Program-made: the position numbers and the translations under genes
Part shown: positions 61,612 to 64,000 of the stretch, in pieces
Layout of the letters: the number at the start of each line of letters is the position of its first letter
Position numbering within the stretch: position 1 is the stretch's first letter
DNA from: Flavobacteriaceae bacterium UBA1682
Lineage (GTDB): Bacteria; Bacteroidota; Bacteroidia; Flavobacteriales; Flavobacteriaceae
Assembly: GCA_002320285.1 (NCBI GenBank)
Contig: DCKE01000007.1
Span: forward strand, 22,986-86,985
Length of the DNA stretch: 64,000 nt
Reading direction: 5' to 3'
Notes under the pieces: model-generated
The model's input: the letters and a program-made list of their open reading frames with translations, nothing else
What the model was told of the DNA's origin: nothing
Database searches by the model: none

Positions 61612-62223
61612 TTATTTTTTTCCTTTTGCAGGTGTTTTTGCTGCTTTTGCTGCTTCTTGAGCTGCTTTCATTGCTGCACGAGAGATTCTCACCTGAGCAA
61701 CTACAGTATTATCTGTATGCAAAACTTTATAGTTGTTTGTAACTAAATCCGTTACATACAATTTGTTACCCATTTCTAAGTTAGTGATTTCTGCTTCAAC
61801 AAAATCAGGAAGATTTGCAGGCAAAGCTCTAACTTTAAGTTTACGCAAGTTAAGGTTAAGAACCCCACCAGCCATAACACCTCTAGAATTACCTAAAAGT
61901 TTTACTGGAACTTCCATAGTAATTTCTTTGTCTTCATGCAATTGGTAGAAATCCATATGTAGGATACTTCCGCTTACTGGGTGAAATTGGATGTCTTGAA
62001 GAATTGCGTTGAAAGATTTACCACCTTCCAATTCAATAACAACTGTGTGTACGTTTGGAGTGTAAACCAAGCCTTTGAATGCTTTTTCTTCTGCTGTAAA
62101 ATGAACTGCTTCTTGAACTCCTCCGTATAACACGCAAGGAACCAATCCAGCATTACGTACCGCTTTCGTTGCCGATTTACCTACGCTTTCTCTTTCTGAT
62201 CCTTTAATTGTAATTGATTTCAT
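61612..62223 (-). CDS. rplY: Large ribosomal subunit protein bL25 (CTC type)
   Basis: A 203-residue protein. The N-terminal domain, about 1-95 (SITIKGSERESVGKSATKAVRNAGLVPCVLYG and the beta-barrel), binds 5S rRNA. The C-terminal beta domain, about 96-185, makes it the longer CTC-type protein. It ends in an Ala/Lys-rich tail (KAAQEAAKAAKTPAKGKK). It lies 26 bases after prs, a very common gene pair in bacteria. Confidence 0.96.
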   Translation of the reverse strand: MKSITIKGSERESVGKSATKAVRNAGLVPCVLYGGVQEAVHFTAEEKAFKGLVYTPNVHTVVIELEGGKSFNAILQDIQFHPVSGSILHMDFYQLHEDKEITMEVPVKLLGNSRGVMAGGVLNLNLRKLKVRALPANLPDFVEAEITNLEMGNKLYVTDLVTNNYKVLHTDNTVVAQVRISRAAMKAAQEAAKAAKTPAKGKK

Positions 62224-62249
62224 TGAACTATATTTAATTATTAATATTC

Positions 62250-63191
62250 CTAAACGATAAATTTGCCACTAATCGATTTATTGTTTTGTACCATTTGCAT
62301 AACATCTGCAAAAAGAGGTGCACAATCAATAACTCTAATTTTTGGACTTTGTTTTTTCAAGGGGATAGAGTTGGTTACTATCAATTCCTCCAATTGAGAA
62401 TTTTCTATTTTTTCGTACGCTCCGCCTGATAAAATAGCATGTGTACAAATGGCTCTAACACTTAAAGCACCCTTCTCCATCATCATCTCTGCTGCCTTAG
62501 CCAAAGTACCTCCTGTGTCAATCATATCGTCGACTAAAATCACATTTCGTCCTTTAACCTCGCCAATCAATTCCATCGTATCTATGACATTGGCCGCTTT
62601 TCTTTGTTTGTAACAAATAACGACATCTGAATTTAAAAACTTCGAATACGCATAAGCTCTTTTCGAACCTCCCATATCTGGAGAAGCGATCGTCAAATTC
62701 TCTAAGTTCAGACTCTTCACATAAGGTAGGAAAATAGTCGATGCAAATAAATGATCTACTGGTTTCTCAAAAAATCCTTGGATTTGATCAGCGTGCAAGT
62801 CCATAGTCATAATACGGGTTGCTCCTGCGGATTCCAATAATTTTGCTACCAATTTTGCTCCAATCGGCACTCTAGGTTTGTCTTTTCGATCTTGTCTAGC
62901 CCATCCAAAATAAGGAATTACTGCTGTTATATGTCTCGCTGAAGCTCTTTTAGCTGCATCAATCATCAAAAGCAATTCCATCAGATTATCTGAAGTTGGA
63001 AAAGTAGAGCAAACCAAAAAAACGCGCATTCCTCTTATCGATTCTTCAAAGGAAGGTTGAAATTCCCCATCACTATAATGGGATAAAGTAACCTTACCCA
63101 ATGCTACTCCGTAATGTTCTGCAATCTTCTCAGCAAGATGTACACTTTGTGAACATGCAAAAATTTTTGCATCCGGTTCGAGGTGTGTCAT
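62250..63191 (-). CDS. prs: Ribose-phosphate pyrophosphokinase
   Basis: A 313-residue enzyme that makes PRPP from ribose 5-phosphate and ATP for nucleotide, His and Trp synthesis. SHYSDGEFQPSFEESIRG and YFGWARQDRKDKPR carry the ATP-binding and flexible-loop residues, DLHADQIQGFF the metal site, and VILVDDMIDTGGTLAKAAE the PRPP-binding loop. Length is normal. rplY follows in 26 bases. Confidence 0.97.
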   Translation of the reverse strand: MTHLEPDAKIFACSQSVHLAEKIAEHYGVALGKVTLSHYSDGEFQPSFEESIRGMRVFLVCSTFPTSDNLMELLLMIDAAKRASARHITAVIPYFGWARQDRKDKPRVPIGAKLVAKLLESAGATRIMTMDLHADQIQGFFEKPVDHLFASTIFLPYVKSLNLENLTIASPDMGGSKRAYAYSKFLNSDVVICYKQRKAANVIDTMELIGEVKGRNVILVDDMIDTGGTLAKAAEMMMEKGALSVRAICTHAILSGGAYEKIENSQLEELIVTNSIPLKKQSPKIRVIDCAPLFADVMQMVQNNKSISGKFIV

Positions 63192-63244
63192 TTAATTTGT
63201 TGTTTTGTAGTTAGTTAGTTTGTCGTGTTCCTTTTGTACTGGTG

Positions 63245-63252
63245 CAAATTTA
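63245..63252 (-). promoter_or_regulatory. Probable -7 element of prs-rplY (TAAATTTG)
   Basis: Minus-strand TAnnTTTG match 53 nt before the prs ATG at 63191. The -33 half is not clear. Confidence 0.45.
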
Positions 63253-63292
63253 TAAATTATATTTTAGAAAGTGATTTTTTTTACATTTTTTA

Positions 63293-63322
63293 TTTGTTTT
63301 AAAAAATATTTGTCTAAATTTG
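63293..63322 (+). promoter_or_regulatory. Promoter of tRNA-Leu
   Basis: TTTG at 63293-63296 and TAAATTTG at 63315-63322 with an 18-nt spacer fit the consensus. The tRNA begins 27 nt after it. Confidence 0.6.
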
Positions 63323-63348
63323 CAATCTCAATACAGAGAAACACTGAG

Positions 63349-63428
63349 GCCCGGATGGCGGAATTGGTAGACGCGCACGACTCAAACTCGTGTTCCTTGG
63401 AGTGTGGGTTCGATTCCCACTCCGGGTA
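63349..63428 (+). tRNA. tRNA-Leu (anticodon CAA)
   Basis: An 80-nt class II tRNA: acceptor GCCCGGA pairs with TCCGGGT (first pair G-U), anticodon stem CACGA / TCGTG around the loop CTCAAAC with anticodon CAA at 63383-63385, an 11-nt variable arm, and T stem GTGGG / CCCAC around TTCGATT. It reads UUG. CCA is not encoded. Confidence 0.93.
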
Positions 63429-63432
63429 CTAG

Positions 63433-63476
63433 ACAGGAAAACAGATATTTATTTATCGGTTTTCCTGTTTTTTTTT
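63433..63476 (+). terminator. Terminator of tRNA-Leu
   Basis: 10-bp stem (ACAGGAAAAC / GTTTTCCTGT) with a 16-nt loop followed by a T-tract, five bases after the tRNA. Confidence 0.85.
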
Positions 63477-63571
63477 ACATAAAACCCGCTGTATCAAAAC
63501 CTTCCCAAAAAACAAGTTCACGTCCCTATATCAAATGATTCCACGTTTCGGATCAATCCTAAATGTTGTGT

Positions 63572-64000
63572 TTACACAAAAATATTGACCAATCTATACA
63601 AGAAGAATTCTATATCTCTTACTCCTCTAAACTGAGTTCTAAAAGCTTTAATTGTCGCATTAAAGGATTCTGCAGAAGCATTGGTACTTCTGTTGTCAAA
63701 ATAGTTTAATATAGATTGATAATTTATCTGTATGGTATTCACTACCGTATTAAATGTTTTGAGATCGCTGTTTTCAATTTTATTATACCAATGTGCTAGT
63801 TTAGTGTAAGCGATTTCTTTTACTGTTGTTGTATTATAAATGTTTCGTAGTCCTTGTGTTAGATTGTAGGCTTGTTTAATAGCAGGATATTCTCTAAAGA
63901 TAATTTTTGATCTAGTTTTTTGATTTTCAGTCCATTTGTCACTATCCATGCATAACAAATACCTACTTCTTATTAGGAGTTGTTTTGGAGTGTCTCCCCG
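63572..64000 (-). mobile_element. ISAon1-like (ISL3-group) transposase, C-terminal part at window edge
   Basis: The frame is open from the stop at 63572-63574 to base 64000, so the gene runs off the right edge; about 142 residues are seen. The segment RGDTPKQLLIRSRYLLCMD, followed by a WTENQKTRSKIIFREYPAIKQAY region and STNASAESFNATIKAFRTQFRGVRD, is the end of an ISL3-type DDE transposase, with the last Glu of the triad probably in NASAESFNA. In flavobacteria these are named ISAon1. The element's end would lie in 63480-63571; I cannot fix its inverted repeat or target duplication. It is 145 bases after tRNA-Leu. Confidence 0.82.

Overview
The window is AT-rich chromosomal DNA from a member of the Bacteroidota, most likely the family Flavobacteriaceae (Flavobacterium or Myroides type). 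Evidence: type IX secretion (T9SS) sorting domains of both types, a PorP/SprF protein, proteins with a C-terminal gliding-motility domain, Bacteroidota promoters (TTTG, 18-20 nt, TAnnTTTG), no visible Shine-Dalgarno sequences, a 14-gene nuoA-N operon with a short NuoG, and an ISAon1-like transposase at the right edge. The species cannot be fixed from the sequence.

Layout. 0-1.3 kb: N-terminal part of a secreted surface protein running off the left edge. 1.8-6.2 kb: enoyl-CoA hydratase, queD, lpxH, an HTTM-type membrane protein and ribF. 6.4-11.3 kb: secreted M12B-type metalloprotease, DNase I-like protein, EamA transporter, YugP-type membrane protease. 11.4-11.6 kb: two abutting heptanucleotide repeat arrays. 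11.6-16.3 kb: rimP-nusA-infB, with a terminator-like hairpin in the leader. 16.5-23.1 kb: stress protein, HD hydrolase, acyl-ACP desaturase, PlsC, bacilliredoxin, PepSY membrane protein, yraN, LD-carboxypeptidase. 23.2-29.7 kb: a surface cassette (OmpA/PD40 protein, PorP/SprF, T9SS type B protein, tandem-repeat secreted protein). 29.9-32.7 kb: ECF sigma factor, a small coupled gene, an MscS-like channel and a DUF1266 protein. 32.8-38.8 kb: ribE, pdxA, yceD-rpmF-fabH-accB-accC and a cold shock gene. 38.9-51.9 kb: the nuoA-N operon. 52.0-55.7 kb: an accessory block (small exported protein, exported CPRC protein, XRE regulator, TPR lipoprotein). 55.9-64.0 kb: old yellow enzyme, MFS transporter, a probable structured RNA element, aspS, a lipoprotein, pth, rplY, prs, tRNA-Leu(CAA) and the edge transposase.

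How the genes work together. Most of the window is housekeeping. The yceD-acc block links ribosome assembly with the start of fatty acid synthesis. rimP-nusA-infB couples 30S maturation, transcription elongation and translation initiation. nuoA-N encodes respiratory complex I. The surface side of the cell is served by T9SS cargo (metalloprotease, type B protein) and by the PorP/SprF plus OmpA pair, which probably anchors or exports the neighbouring cargo.

The best candidates for undescribed biology are the 23.2-29.7 kb surface cassette, the 52.0-54.2 kb pair (small two-cysteine exported protein plus an exported protein with a CxxC motif), the structured element at 58.2-58.3 kb and the rimP leader hairpin. 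All functions are read from sequence motifs; no database search was possible.
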